From the NCBI GenBank assembly GCA_017849575.1, contig JAFIGV010000025.1:60419-124418 (forward strand): a stretch of DNA of 64,000 nt, written 5' to 3'. The notes under the pieces are model-generated. The model searched no databases and had not been told where the DNA came from. It was given only the letters and a program-made list of their open reading frames with translations. Both the position numbers and the translations under genes were made by a program. Shown here in pieces: positions 35,973-46,115 of the stretch (positions within the stretch are counted from its first letter, which is position 1; the number at the start of each line of letters is the position of its first letter). This stretch comes from Flavipsychrobacter sp. GTDB lineage: Bacteria; Bacteroidota; Bacteroidia; Chitinophagales; Chitinophagaceae.

Positions 35973-37262
35973 ATGAAGTCCTACAATATTCTTCTCCTTG
36001 GGTCGGGCGGACGAGAAAATGCCATAGCCTGGAAGTTGCGGCAAAGCAAAAAATGTAAAGAGCTATACATTGCTCCGGGAAACGCGGGCACCGCAGAATA
36101 TGGTACAAACCTTCCGATGGCCGTAACGGATTTTGAAAGCATCAGAAGCTTTTGCCTCGAAAACCACATCGATATGGTCATACCGGGGGGCGAGGATGCA
36201 TTGGTTGCCGGCATCTTCGACTTTTTTAGAAATGATTCGTCGCTCAGGGACATTATCGTAGCGGGACCTTCGAAAGCCGGCGCACAACTGGAGGGTAGCA
36301 AGGCATTTGCCAAGGAGTTTATGAAACGTCAGGGCATTCCGACGGCAGCCTATCGCGAATTCGACGAAAAGAACTTTGAAGAAGGGATACAATATATAAG
36401 CCGGCACACCCTTCCTGTTGTCATCAAGGCAGACGGACTTGCAGCGGGCAAAGGTGTGGTGATCAGCCACAACCATGAAGAGGCGGTGGAAAGTTTCAGC
36501 CGCATGATCAAAGATGCGCAGTTTGGCGACGCGGGGAAAAAGGTAGTGATCGAGGAGTTTTTAGAGGGTATTGAGCTTTCTGTATTCGTGCTTACTGACG
36601 GTAGGCATTATGTGCTGCTGCCCGAGGCGAAAGATTATAAAAGAATCGGTGAAGGAGACAAGGGCCCCAACACCGGAGGAATGGGTGCTATATCGCCGGT
36701 CCCCTTCGCGAAGGAGGACTTTATGGGGAAGGTAAAATCGCAGATCATCCACCCCACCATAGAGGGGCTAAAAAAAGAAAAGATAGACTACAACGGCTTT
36801 ATTTTCTTCGGACTTATCAATGTAGGTGGAGACCCTTACGTGATCGAATACAATTGCCGAATGGGTGACCCTGAAACCGAAGTGGTGATGCCAAGATTGA
36901 AGAGCGATTTGCTGGAAATGATTGAAGCAATGAGTGCAGGGCAACTGGCGAATTTTGCAGTAGAGCACGATCAGCGTGCAGCCTGCACCGTTATGTTGGT
37001 CAGTGCGGGTTATCCCGACGCCTATGAAAAAGGCAAGGTGATGACTGGCCTTGACGCCGTGGAAAATAGCTTACTTTTTCATGCCGGCACTATTGTGCGC
37101 AACCACGAGGTGCAAACCAATGGCGGCAGGGTGCTTGCCATAACATCCTATGGCTCCGGCCTGCAGGAAGCACTGGCCAGGAGTTATGAAAATGCAGCAC
37201 GTATTCAATTTGAAGGAAAATATTTCCGGACAGATATCGGCTGGGAGTTTCCAGGTCAGTAA
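35973..37262 (+). CDS. purD: Phosphoribosylamine-glycine ligase
   Basis: ATP-grasp enzyme (429 aa) joining phosphoribosylamine, the unstable product of PurF, with glycine. N-terminal LLLGSGGRENAIAWKL, the ATP-grasp core VIKADGLAAGKGVVI, NTGGMGA and the metal-binding EYNCRMGDPETE are intact. Length is normal. The last 7 bp overlap the 3' end of the convergent nnrDE gene. purF is at 6842, so purine genes are scattered rather than in one operon. Confidence 0.95.
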   Translation: MKSYNILLLGSGGRENAIAWKLRQSKKCKELYIAPGNAGTAEYGTNLPMAVTDFESIRSFCLENHIDMVIPGGEDALVAGIFDFFRNDSSLRDIIVAGPSKAGAQLEGSKAFAKEFMKRQGIPTAAYREFDEKNFEEGIQYISRHTLPVVIKADGLAAGKGVVISHNHEEAVESFSRMIKDAQFGDAGKKVVIEEFLEGIELSVFVLTDGRHYVLLPEAKDYKRIGEGDKGPNTGGMGAISPVPFAKEDFMGKVKSQIIHPTIEGLKKEKIDYNGFIFFGLINVGGDPYVIEYNCRMGDPETEVVMPRLKSDLLEMIEAMSAGQLANFAVEHDQRAACTVMLVSAGYPDAYEKGKVMTGLDAVENSLLFHAGTIVRNHEVQTNGGRVLAITSYGSGLQEALARSYENAARIQFEGKYFRTDIGWEFPGQ

Positions 37263-38761
37263 CCGATTCCCTCAAAGGCTTTTCCGAGGCATTTTATTAC
37301 GTCGCCTGCCAGCATTGATTCCTTACTTTCAGCATTCAAAGCAAGGTCTGCTGCTGACCCATGCAGGTACACCCCAAGTAAGGCAGCCTCCCAGGGCTCA
37401 TAGTGCTGCGCGAGCAAACCAGCAAGTATGCCGGTAAGCGCATCTCCGGACCCACCGCTGGCAAGACCCGAATTGCCATTAATGTTGTACCAGCAACCCC
37501 CATCAGGTGTCACCACGGCTGTGTAATGTCCTTTTAGAACAATGACTATGTTGTAGCGCATGGCCTGTGTGCGTGCATGTTCCACCTGCAGCATGCTGTT
37601 TTTAGCTGCTCCAAACAGTCTCGAATATTCACCGGGATGAGGGGTCAGTATGCTGTGTGCAGGCAGCTTGTCGAGCAAGTGCTTATGAATAGCCATGATG
37701 TTGAGCGCGTCTGCATCGACGATTAACGGCTCCCTTGCCTGTTCTAAAAACTCTTCAAAAGCAATTGCAGTAGCAGGATGAGTACCCAGTCCGGGTCCTA
37801 TGCCCACGGCGTCTGCATGTTCCCAGCCCTCTATCTGCTGCAAAAAATCGTTGCCATTGGTTTGGCACATAGCCTCGGGCACAAGGGTCTGCATGATCGT
37901 ATATCCACATTCCGGCACCAGCGACCCTACCTTACCTGCGCCGCTGCGTGCTGCCGCCAAAGTGCTCAGTGCAATTGCCCCTATCATTCCACGGCTACCA
38001 CCAATTAGAAGGGCGGTGCCCAGGCTGCCCTTGTGCGAAAAATCTTCTCTTGACCGGTAAAGGGATTTTATGAGCGGGGCATCAATTATTTGATAGCTGC
38101 TGTGTGTAGCCTGGATAAAAGTATCGTCGAGGCCAATATCAAGAATATGAACCTGTCCGGTATAAACACCGGTTTCCACATGCAGAAAACTGCGCTTATA
38201 GAACTGAAAACTAAGGGTATGACTGGCTTTCACGATAGCCGTATCCGGAGGCGGAACCATGTCGGCGGGCATACCACTGGGAATATCGATGGCCAGCTTT
38301 TCATTGGGCAAATGATTGAGATGGAGTACAAAATCTGCCAGCCACCCTTCCAGCGGACGATGGAGGCCAGTGCCGAAAAGCGCGTCAACAAGAACAACGT
38401 GCAGTGGTATATCGGTAAGAAAACTATCTTCGGCCACCGAGGCCAGAAGACCACCATCAAGCGCCCTGAGGCGATCTGCATTCCATGCACAATCGTTCGA
38501 AAGATCCTGAGCTCCATCTATTAAAAACGCCTTGACACCGAACCCACGCTCATGGAGCAGACGTGTCAGCGCCAGGCCGTCACCGCCGTTATTTCCTCTT
38601 CCACAAAGCAACACAAACAATGTTTCTTTACTATAATGCTCCTGTATCCAATCTGCGCAGCGTATAGCCGCACGTTCCATCAGTTCCGCAGAACTTATAC
38701 CTGATGCATGTATGGTGTAGGCATCGCAGGCCTTGATCTGGGATGCAGAGAAAATTTTCAT
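37256..38761 (-). CDS. nnrDE: Bifunctional NAD(P)H-hydrate epimerase / ADP-dependent dehydratase
   Basis: 501 aa metabolite-repair enzyme that restores damaged NAD(P)H hydrates. The N-terminal YjeF_N/epimerase domain carries GRGNNGGDGLALTRLL. The C-terminal ribokinase-like dehydratase domain carries GTALLIGGSRGMIGA, HPGEYSRLFG and NSGLASGGSGDALTG. Fusion of both activities is the normal bacterial state. Transcribed alone, convergent with purD, and divergent from the TonB-dependent receptor at 38921. Confidence 0.93.
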   Translation of the reverse strand: MKIFSASQIKACDAYTIHASGISSAELMERAAIRCADWIQEHYSKETLFVLLCGRGNNGGDGLALTRLLHERGFGVKAFLIDGAQDLSNDCAWNADRLRALDGGLLASVAEDSFLTDIPLHVVLVDALFGTGLHRPLEGWLADFVLHLNHLPNEKLAIDIPSGMPADMVPPPDTAIVKASHTLSFQFYKRSFLHVETGVYTGQVHILDIGLDDTFIQATHSSYQIIDAPLIKSLYRSREDFSHKGSLGTALLIGGSRGMIGAIALSTLAAARSGAGKVGSLVPECGYTIMQTLVPEAMCQTNGNDFLQQIEGWEHADAVGIGPGLGTHPATAIAFEEFLEQAREPLIVDADALNIMAIHKHLLDKLPAHSILTPHPGEYSRLFGAAKNSMLQVEHARTQAMRYNIVIVLKGHYTAVVTPDGGCWYNINGNSGLASGGSGDALTGILAGLLAQHYEPWEAALLGVYLHGSAADLALNAESKESMLAGDVIKCLGKAFEGIGY

Positions 38762-38855
38762 GCAGGAAAATTAAATCAAATATGCCGGTAGCGACGGAGA
38801 CTTTTTATGTCGAAAATGACATAATCTTTACGCGAAGGCGCAGGCGGCTTATCCC

Positions 38856-38863
38856 TATCTTTG
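38856..38863 (+). promoter_or_regulatory. Putative -7 box TATCTTTG of the receptor-TPR-barrel operon
   Basis: Perfect TAnnTTTG match 57 nt before the receptor ATG, predicting a leader of about 50 nt. Located in the divergent region shared with nnrDE. Confidence 0.5.
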
Positions 38864-38920
38864 TTTACTTTAGCGACCATTTTTTAATCTTTTATCCAGG
38901 CAAACAACAATTCTGTAAAA

Positions 38921-41251
38921 ATGAACCAACGCATCTGGCTATTCGTTGCCCTGTTTTTTTCGTGCCATATGGCTTTAGCGCAAACGGGTACCATTAAGGG
39001 ATTCGTGTATGAAAAAGGATCGGGCGAGCCCATGAGCTTCGTAAACGTAGTGGTGCAGGGTACAAGAATTGGCGTTCAGACGGATGTCAATGGATATTTT
39101 TCTATACCTCAGATTCCTATTGGAACGGTGACTATCTGGTCTTCGGTAATCGGCTATGATACGGCAATGGCAACAGTAAACTTAAAAGCGGATGCTATCG
39201 TCACTAAAAAACTTTTTTTGTCGCGTGTGGAGCAAACCCTCGGAACAGTTGAGGTAAACGCTCGTCGGTCGGCACGGGTCAACACGGTAAATGCCGGCGT
39301 TACCACGGTGACGCCCCGCGAAATGAAACTATTACCGAGTGCCGGCGGCGAACCCGACATAGCTCAGTACCTTCAGGTGGCGCCGGGTGTGGTGTTCACC
39401 GGTGATCAGGGCGGGCAATTATACATTCGTGGCGGTGCGCCCTCACAAACGGGTATTTTGCTTGATGGCGTCACCATCTATAATCCATTTCACTCCATTG
39501 GCCTTTATTCCGTGTTTGAAACCGACGCCATCCGAAACGTCGAAATTCAGAGTGCAGGCTTTGGCGCCCAATATGGCAATCGTACCAGTGCTATACTGGA
39601 CATACGGACAAAAGACGGTAACAAAAACCGGCTTTCGGGAAAACTATCTGCTTCCCCCATTATGGTAAGGGGAATGCTGGAGGGGCCTTTGTACCGATCG
39701 AAAGACGAAAACGGGGGTGCAACCACCTTCCTGTTGTCAGTAAAACACAGCTATCTGGAAAGCACCAGCAAATCGCTCTATGGCGGATTGGGAGAGCCCT
39801 TTAAAAGCGGTCTGCCCTATGCCTTCACCGACGCCTACGGAAAGGTAACGTTCAGCGGAGATAACGGAAGCAAACTCAATGTCTTCGGTTTCAGCTTTGA
39901 CGATAAGGCACGGACTTTTGATCCCGACACCCTTTCTAAGGAGACAGCGAGTTTCCATTGGAAGGCGCAAGGTGCAGGCGCCACCTTTGTCGTAAGCCCC
40001 GGAAGCTCGGCCGCACTGATCAGCGGTAAATTTGCCTACTCCAGGTACACCATTGCAGCAAACGAGGTAGACTTTCCGGAGCGTACCAGCTCTATAGACG
40101 GGTTTGAAGGCGGTCTTGATTTTACCTACTTCCTGCGGGGATACAGTCAGCTCAAATACGGGGTGGAAGTAAGCGGGCTTCACACCTCAGTGGATTATTC
40201 TATTGGTGGCAATGAGAAGATTACACTGGATCGTCGCAACACCCTGGCCTCTCTGTATATGAGCTACCGTAAGAACTTCAATGAGAAATTTATTATCGAA
40301 CCGGGCATCCGTCTTCAGTATTACGCAGCGCTTTCAAAATTCTCTCCTGAGCCACGCCTGGGCATGAAGTATAACATCAGCAACAGTATCCGGTTGAAGG
40401 CTGCGGCGGGTGTTTATTCGCAGAACATCATCAGCACCAAGTCGGACAGAGACATCGTAAACTTTTTCAACGGCTTTTTGCTGAGCCCTGATGAAACGGT
40501 GAAAAACACGGATAACAATGACGTAGGCACCAATTTACTAACGGCCTACCACCTGCTCGGCGGTATAGAGGCAGATATTGCTGACGTGGAGCTGAACCTT
40601 GAGCCCTGGTATAAAAACTTCACACAGAGTATTGAACTCAATCGTAACAAAAGCCTTTCAAATCCGGGAAACTTCCTTGCTGGTTCGGGTGAAGCTTACG
40701 GGGTAGATTTTTCAGCCAAGTATAGCCGCGGACGTTTCTTTTTCTGGGGTGTAATTTCCTACCAGTATATTAACTACAAAACGCTCATTGCCCGTACCAC
40801 CCTCGATTCTGCGAAAGTGATGGATTATCCTCCGCCTTTCGACCGCAGGCTTAATACGAACATCGTAACCTCGTACAACGCCGGTAAGAAAAAAGACTGG
40901 GAGCTTTCTCTGCGCTTCAACCTGGGCTCTCCTTTCCCTTTTACACAAACACAGGGCTTCTACGAAGATCCTACCTCCAGCTCGCCATCAGCGTCTGTGA
41001 ACAACAGCAACGGACAATTGAGCATTATCTATGCGGACCAGATCAATGGCGGCCGTCTCTCGTGGTATCACCGGCTCGATCTCTCGGTGAAAAAACGCTT
41101 CAACCTATCACAGTATAACAATATTGAAACAACGCTGAGCGTTACCAACGTTTACGACAGAAACAACATTTTTTACGTAAGCCGTACCAGCGCAAAGCCT
41201 GTTTATCAATTACCCATTTTCCCAAGTCTCAATGTGACCTGGAATTTCTAA
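38921..41251 (+). CDS. TonB-dependent outer-membrane receptor with N-terminal carboxypeptidase-regulatory-like domain
   Basis: 776 aa. A signal peptide ends at MALAQ. Residues ~22-110 are a CarboxypepD_reg-like beta-sandwich (GTIKGFVYEKGSGEPMSFV...DVNGYFSIPQIP). The plug follows (YLQVAPGVVFTGDQGGQLYIRGG, then QTGILLDGVTIYNPFH), then a beta-barrel ending in an aromatic terminal strand (NVTWNF). It takes up a TonB-energised ligand of unknown nature. No SusD partner follows; instead a TPR protein starts 10 bp later and another barrel protein after that, so this is not a standard SusCD pair. Confidence 0.88.
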   Translation: MNQRIWLFVALFFSCHMALAQTGTIKGFVYEKGSGEPMSFVNVVVQGTRIGVQTDVNGYFSIPQIPIGTVTIWSSVIGYDTAMATVNLKADAIVTKKLFLSRVEQTLGTVEVNARRSARVNTVNAGVTTVTPREMKLLPSAGGEPDIAQYLQVAPGVVFTGDQGGQLYIRGGAPSQTGILLDGVTIYNPFHSIGLYSVFETDAIRNVEIQSAGFGAQYGNRTSAILDIRTKDGNKNRLSGKLSASPIMVRGMLEGPLYRSKDENGGATTFLLSVKHSYLESTSKSLYGGLGEPFKSGLPYAFTDAYGKVTFSGDNGSKLNVFGFSFDDKARTFDPDTLSKETASFHWKAQGAGATFVVSPGSSAALISGKFAYSRYTIAANEVDFPERTSSIDGFEGGLDFTYFLRGYSQLKYGVEVSGLHTSVDYSIGGNEKITLDRRNTLASLYMSYRKNFNEKFIIEPGIRLQYYAALSKFSPEPRLGMKYNISNSIRLKAAAGVYSQNIISTKSDRDIVNFFNGFLLSPDETVKNTDNNDVGTNLLTAYHLLGGIEADIADVELNLEPWYKNFTQSIELNRNKSLSNPGNFLAGSGEAYGVDFSAKYSRGRFFFWGVISYQYINYKTLIARTTLDSAKVMDYPPPFDRRLNTNIVTSYNAGKKKDWELSLRFNLGSPFPFTQTQGFYEDPTSSSPSASVNNSNGQLSIIYADQINGGRLSWYHRLDLSVKKRFNLSQYNNIETTLSVTNVYDRNNIFYVSRTSAKPVYQLPIFPSLNVTWNF

Positions 41252-41261
41252 GCAGTAGCGA

Positions 41262-44200
41262 ATGAGGAAAAGAAGTGGAAACACAATATATCGAACTATA
41301 GTCGGCTGTGCGTTAGTACTTAACAGCGCAAACGCTTTTTCGCAGGAACAACTGATACAACAACCGGAGCACAAGTGGCTCCGGCTTGCTGAAGAGCAGT
41401 ACCTTCAGCAACACTATCGCCTCGCCATACAGTCTGCCAACAAATATTTGTCACTTTCCGGCAGGCATTTTACGGCACAGACATCCTCGGGCATACAACG
41501 GGCTGCCTACTTTCGTACGCTGGCACAACTTAAGCTTGATGAACCCGCAGCACCAGACTCTGCCACAGCGTTTTTAGCGCATGTATCCGACCTGGCGTAT
41601 AAACAGCGCATCTCATTTGCCCTGGCTCAGTATTTTTTCCGGCACGAACAACTCAGCCATGCTATACCCTACTATGAAGCGGCCAATATTGACAATCTGA
41701 CCAATCAGGAAATAGCCGATGCTAAGTTTGAACTGGCTTATGCTTATTTCAACAGCAGGAATTTTGAAAGAGCCGAGCCCTTATTTGCATCGATAAAGGA
41801 GGTGCCGGGGAAATACTATCTCGCAGGAAACTACTACTACGGACTACTTGCGTACAACAACAGCAAATATCAGGAAGCGCTGGGCAGCTTTAAAAGAATA
41901 GAAAACGAACCGCAATACAAAAGCATCGTACCCTATTACATCGCCGAGATCTACTACTTTATGGGCGATCGCAAAAAAGCACTCGACGAAGCCATACATC
42001 TTACCAACCGAAAGGACAAGTTATACTACGATAATGAACTTCATCTGCTTGCCGCACAGGTGCTTTTTGAAGATCAGCGCTACGGTGATGCCCTTCCCTA
42101 CTTCGAACACTATTATGAACATTCGGAGCAGATACGCAAAGAAGAATTGTATGAAATGGGATACAGCTACTACCGCGTCAATGAATGGAAAAATGCGGTG
42201 GAAAAGTTCAAACCCCTGAGCAATGCCGATGACTCTCTGGGACAAACTGCCATGTATCTGCTCGGCGATTGCTACCTGAAAACCAACGACAAAAAAAGTG
42301 CGCGTAATGCATTTAGTATTTGTGCCGACATGCCCTATAACACGGGCCAGCAAGAGGCGTCTATGCTGCTCTATGGAAAACTGTCTTACGAGATGGGCTT
42401 CAATGGCGATGCGATCCGCAGTTTCAGCGACCTGATCAATAAATTTCCATCATCACAATATAGTGGCGAGGCCAAAACTTTTCTCTCCGATCTGCTGATA
42501 AAAACCAACCGTTATGCCGAAGCGTACAAGGCGCTAAAAGACGTAAAAGGCCGCGACGATAACTACTGGAAAGTATGGCAGAAGGTGACCTACGGCTACG
42601 GCATGCAACGTATGCGAAATGATGATATCGGCACGGCATACGAACTGCTCAAAGCCTCGCTACAGCACCCGTACGACAACGCTTATCAAACCAATGCTTT
42701 GTTTTGGCTTGGAGACATTGCCTACCGGCAAAACCGGCCTCAGGAGGCGCTGAGCTATCTGCGTTCCTTCTTAGAACAGGCGCCCGACCACCGGTCCAAC
42801 GAACTTAGTCCGCAGGCGACACTGGCAAACGCCTACCTCAATATGGGCTATGCATCTATGCGTATGGGAGCCTATGCTGATGCCCAGAATTATTTCGCAA
42901 AATCGCGAATAGGAGCCGGCGCAAATACCGAACTGGTCGTAAACGCTTCCGTGCGTGAAGCAGATGCTGCCTTTATGCAGAAAAATTATGCGGAGGCCAT
43001 CAGCCTGTATGATAAGATCATTGCAGAGCATATTTCCGAATCGGACTATGCCCGAATGCAGAAAGGAATACTTCTGGGCCTGCAGGGAAAAATCAATGAA
43101 AAAATAGAATTGCTGCAGCAGGTGACGGCAAAAAACCCGCCTTCGCATTATGCCAACGAGGCGCGATATGAACTGGCCGGCACACTGATTGAAGATGACC
43201 GATATGCCGCGGCAATAGAACAACTTACTTTATTAGCCAATAATCCCGACGCGCGAAACTTTGCCACACGAGCTCTTATGAAACTGGGGTTTGCATACCA
43301 GCAGGCAGGCAACACGGCCAATGCCATAGCAAGCTATACAAGAGTGGTGACTGACTATGCCGGTAGCGAAGACAGAACGGCTGCACTGGAAGCCTTGAGA
43401 AACCTTTATGTAGAAACGAATCAACCGGAGGCCTACGCCACCCTGCTCAAAGAAAACAACCTGCCGCAGATGGGAACGGAGGCGCTCGACTCTACCTATT
43501 ATGCCGCTGCGGAAGCGCAGGTGGCTGCCGGAAAATGGGAAGCCGCAAAAAACACAATGGGTGCATACCTCCAGAAATTCCCTAACGGAATCTTTACTAC
43601 ACGGGCAAATTATTATAAAGCAGAAAGCCACTATCAGCTTCGGGAACAAGAGGCTGCATTGAACGCCTACGACAAAGTGCTGGCTCTTCCGTGGAACGAA
43701 TTTTCGGAAGCCAGTGCAAGACGCGCTGCAGACATTGCTTTTCGCATGGGCAACTATGAAAAAGCTGCGGGATACTACGCCATGCTGCGCAATGCTGCTA
43801 TGAATGAAGAAAACCTTCAACTAGCCTATAGCGGACTGATGCGTTCTTACTTTAGCGGCGAAAAATACGAACAGGCAGCGGCCTATGCCGACACGCTACT
43901 GTCTATGCCGGTTCTAACGGAATCGGTGATGAATGAAGTTCAGTTTTTTAAAGCACGGGCGCTGCAAAGAGCAGGCAAGGCAGACGAAGCACTTGCCATC
44001 TATCAACTGCTCGAAAATGTAGATAATGAACCTGTGGCAGCAGAAGCAAGATACCGGATCGCAGAATGGCATTTTACTAAAAACAATCTGAAAGATGCCG
44101 AAGCAGCGGCCGCCAACGTCATTAGAAAAAATTCAGGGAATGAGTACTGGGTGGTGAAATCTTATCTGCTGCTTTCCGATATTATGGTGAAGCAAAAAGA

Positions 44201-44336
44201 CTATTTCAATGCGAAAGCCACGCTGAAAAGTGTAGTGAAAAACACGAGAAACGCAGACCTGAAAAAGGAAGCGGCACAAAAACTGGAAGCGGTAAAAAAG
44301 CTGGAGCAGAGACAAACCAAATTAAAGGAAGACTAA
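41262..44336 (+). CDS. Large secreted or periplasmic TPR-repeat protein
   Basis: 1024 aa. An N-terminal signal (GCALVLNSANAFSQ) is followed by tetratricopeptide repeats over nearly the whole length, with recurrent helical pairs such as AKFELAYAYFNSRNFERAEPLF and YYKAESHYQLREQEAALNAY. The tail is Lys/Glu-rich. It probably resides in the periplasm or at the outer membrane as a scaffold. It is sandwiched, with 10-bp gaps on each side, between a TonB-dependent receptor and a predicted barrel, implying one complex. The function is not known to me. Confidence 0.85.
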   Translation: MRKRSGNTIYRTIVGCALVLNSANAFSQEQLIQQPEHKWLRLAEEQYLQQHYRLAIQSANKYLSLSGRHFTAQTSSGIQRAAYFRTLAQLKLDEPAAPDSATAFLAHVSDLAYKQRISFALAQYFFRHEQLSHAIPYYEAANIDNLTNQEIADAKFELAYAYFNSRNFERAEPLFASIKEVPGKYYLAGNYYYGLLAYNNSKYQEALGSFKRIENEPQYKSIVPYYIAEIYYFMGDRKKALDEAIHLTNRKDKLYYDNELHLLAAQVLFEDQRYGDALPYFEHYYEHSEQIRKEELYEMGYSYYRVNEWKNAVEKFKPLSNADDSLGQTAMYLLGDCYLKTNDKKSARNAFSICADMPYNTGQQEASMLLYGKLSYEMGFNGDAIRSFSDLINKFPSSQYSGEAKTFLSDLLIKTNRYAEAYKALKDVKGRDDNYWKVWQKVTYGYGMQRMRNDDIGTAYELLKASLQHPYDNAYQTNALFWLGDIAYRQNRPQEALSYLRSFLEQAPDHRSNELSPQATLANAYLNMGYASMRMGAYADAQNYFAKSRIGAGANTELVVNASVREADAAFMQKNYAEAISLYDKIIAEHISESDYARMQKGILLGLQGKINEKIELLQQVTAKNPPSHYANEARYELAGTLIEDDRYAAAIEQLTLLANNPDARNFATRALMKLGFAYQQAGNTANAIASYTRVVTDYAGSEDRTAALEALRNLYVETNQPEAYATLLKENNLPQMGTEALDSTYYAAAEAQVAAGKWEAAKNTMGAYLQKFPNGIFTTRANYYKAESHYQLREQEAALNAYDKVLALPWNEFSEASARRAADIAFRMGNYEKAAGYYAMLRNAAMNEENLQLAYSGLMRSYFSGEKYEQAAAYADTLLSMPVLTESVMNEVQFFKARALQRAGKADEALAIYQLLENVDNEPVAAEARYRIAEWHFTKNNLKDAEAAAANVIRKNSGNEYWVVKSYLLLSDIMVKQKDYFNAKATLKSVVKNTRNADLKKEAAQKLEAVKKLEQRQTKLKED

Positions 44337-44346
44337 CGGGATCAAC

Positions 44347-45969
44347 ATGAGGAGCAGACTGCTTATTTGCGCTATTTTTCTGAATTGCCATGCAACAATG
44401 GGCCTGGCTCAAAACAACGATACTACGCTGAAAAGCACAACCATCGAAGTGATACAGTCGTATAAACCCGAAGTGAAAGCACAAGCAAAGCCGGAATTCA
44501 GACCCGACCTTCCTCCCCGCGATACTTCACGCCCTACCTTTCGCTACGATGTGCCACAGCAGGCGCTATACTTCACGTATTCCTCACTGCCGCTCAGACC
44601 GCTCGCACTCGGCAAAGACAGCACCCGTCAACCGTTTGCCAGCTACCTGAAACTGGGCGGTGGTACGCAGTCCACCTTCTATGCTGATGCCGGCATTGGA
44701 AGCGTTTCGGGCCGAAACTACGAAACCGCGCTGCACCTGCACCACCTTTCGCAAAAAGGCAGTATCAGCAATCAACAAGTCTCCCTCACCGACCTGGACG
44801 CTACAGGCAGCCTGAAGAGCCGGAATCAAATATGGGGCATGTCTATCGGCGCGCTTCGCAACCGTTATCATTTCTACGGATATGACCATGACCTGTACGA
44901 TCTGACAAAAGACAGTGTGCAGCAAACCTACAGCGGTGTTCAACTTACGGTCGATGTTAAGAACAGAGAACAAGGCTCCTCGGGCATAAATTATCATCCT
45001 CAGATAGGAGCTTATCTTTACGGCGATGCGCATGATGTTTCGGAACATACTTTTTTCTTTGACCTGCCGGTAAGCAAAAAACTGGATGAAAACCTAACAG
45101 CAGGGGTGGGCCTACTCGGCACCCTTACCCGACTGAAAACGCCCGTAAAATCCTTCGACAACAATATCTTTCAGTTAAAGGCTTTCGTTGAGTTCTCAAA
45201 AAATAGCCTTCAGGGCAAAATCGCCTTGTACCCCACCTTCAACACTGCGGGAAATAGTTTTCTTTTGCCCGATATAAAGTTTGCCTGGAAGGCCCCCACT
45301 GGTGCGTTGATGATTGCGGCAGGTTGGCAAGCAAAGCTCCGGCAGAATAGTTTCCGGCAGTTGAGCACCGAAACCCCCTACATTTTTGATCAGTACAAAA
45401 CCCGGCAAACCAGGCAGGACGAAGTATATGCAAGCCTCCACGGAGCAGCCGGCAGTCATTTTAGCTTTGACGCCCGGTTGAGCTGGTGGCAGTTTGACAA
45501 TCTGCCTATGTACCTTAATGACACCCTCGATCAAAAGAACTTTTACCTGATCTACGACACCCGTGTTCAGGCGGTCTCGTTCGATGTGTCGTTGCACTAT
45601 CAGGTTGCAGACAGGATGGACGTAGGGCTCAATGGCGTCATAACCTCCTTTACCAGCAAGACCTTCAATCGGGTATGGCATCAGCCGGGCCTGCGCATAA
45701 AGGGTTATCTTGCCGCCCGCCCGGCAGAGCATCTTACGGTAACGGCCTATGCTACGTTGATGGATCAGATATATGCGCTGAATGCCCTTCATGAAGAGGT
45801 GAAACTGGATGGCGTGTACGATCTTGGGTTGGGCGCCGAATACCAGATCATACCACGGTTATCAGTATTTGCCAACCTTAATAATCTGCTCAACAACCGC
45901 TATCAACGGTGGTATGGCTACGAAGTGATTGGCTTCAATGTGTTTGGTGGGCTGCGCCTTAAGTTTTAG
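44347..45969 (+). CDS. Predicted outer-membrane beta-barrel protein
   Basis: 540 aa. A signal peptide ends near MGLAQ. A short Pro-rich periplasmic stretch follows (YKPEVKAQAKPEFRPDLPPRD), then alternating beta-strand sequence to the end, finishing with a TonB-receptor-like segment (VFANLNNLLNNRYQRWYGY and a terminal aromatic strand LRLKF). There is no clear plug domain, so it looks like a barrel-only relative of TonB-dependent receptors. Third gene of the receptor-TPR-barrel operon. Confidence 0.75.
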   Translation: MRSRLLICAIFLNCHATMGLAQNNDTTLKSTTIEVIQSYKPEVKAQAKPEFRPDLPPRDTSRPTFRYDVPQQALYFTYSSLPLRPLALGKDSTRQPFASYLKLGGGTQSTFYADAGIGSVSGRNYETALHLHHLSQKGSISNQQVSLTDLDATGSLKSRNQIWGMSIGALRNRYHFYGYDHDLYDLTKDSVQQTYSGVQLTVDVKNREQGSSGINYHPQIGAYLYGDAHDVSEHTFFFDLPVSKKLDENLTAGVGLLGTLTRLKTPVKSFDNNIFQLKAFVEFSKNSLQGKIALYPTFNTAGNSFLLPDIKFAWKAPTGALMIAAGWQAKLRQNSFRQLSTETPYIFDQYKTRQTRQDEVYASLHGAAGSHFSFDARLSWWQFDNLPMYLNDTLDQKNFYLIYDTRVQAVSFDVSLHYQVADRMDVGLNGVITSFTSKTFNRVWHQPGLRIKGYLAARPAEHLTVTAYATLMDQIYALNALHEEVKLDGVYDLGLGAEYQIIPRLSVFANLNNLLNNRYQRWYGYEVIGFNVFGGLRLKF

Positions 45970-46115
45970 TCAGTACCCGAGCGGCTGCTCTGCAAAATAA
46001 AAGGGTAAGCATCGCTAAAATCTCTGACTACTATCGTTTTCGGCGCAAATAAAAAATCAGATCGGCCCTACTTTCGGCCTATATACTTAACTTACAGCCG
46101 CAAACAGCAAGGGAA

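Noticed and set aside
38921..41251. SusC of a polysaccharide utilisation locus
   Set aside because: No SusD, glycoside hydrolase or hybrid two-component regulator follows; the neighbours are a TPR protein and another barrel.
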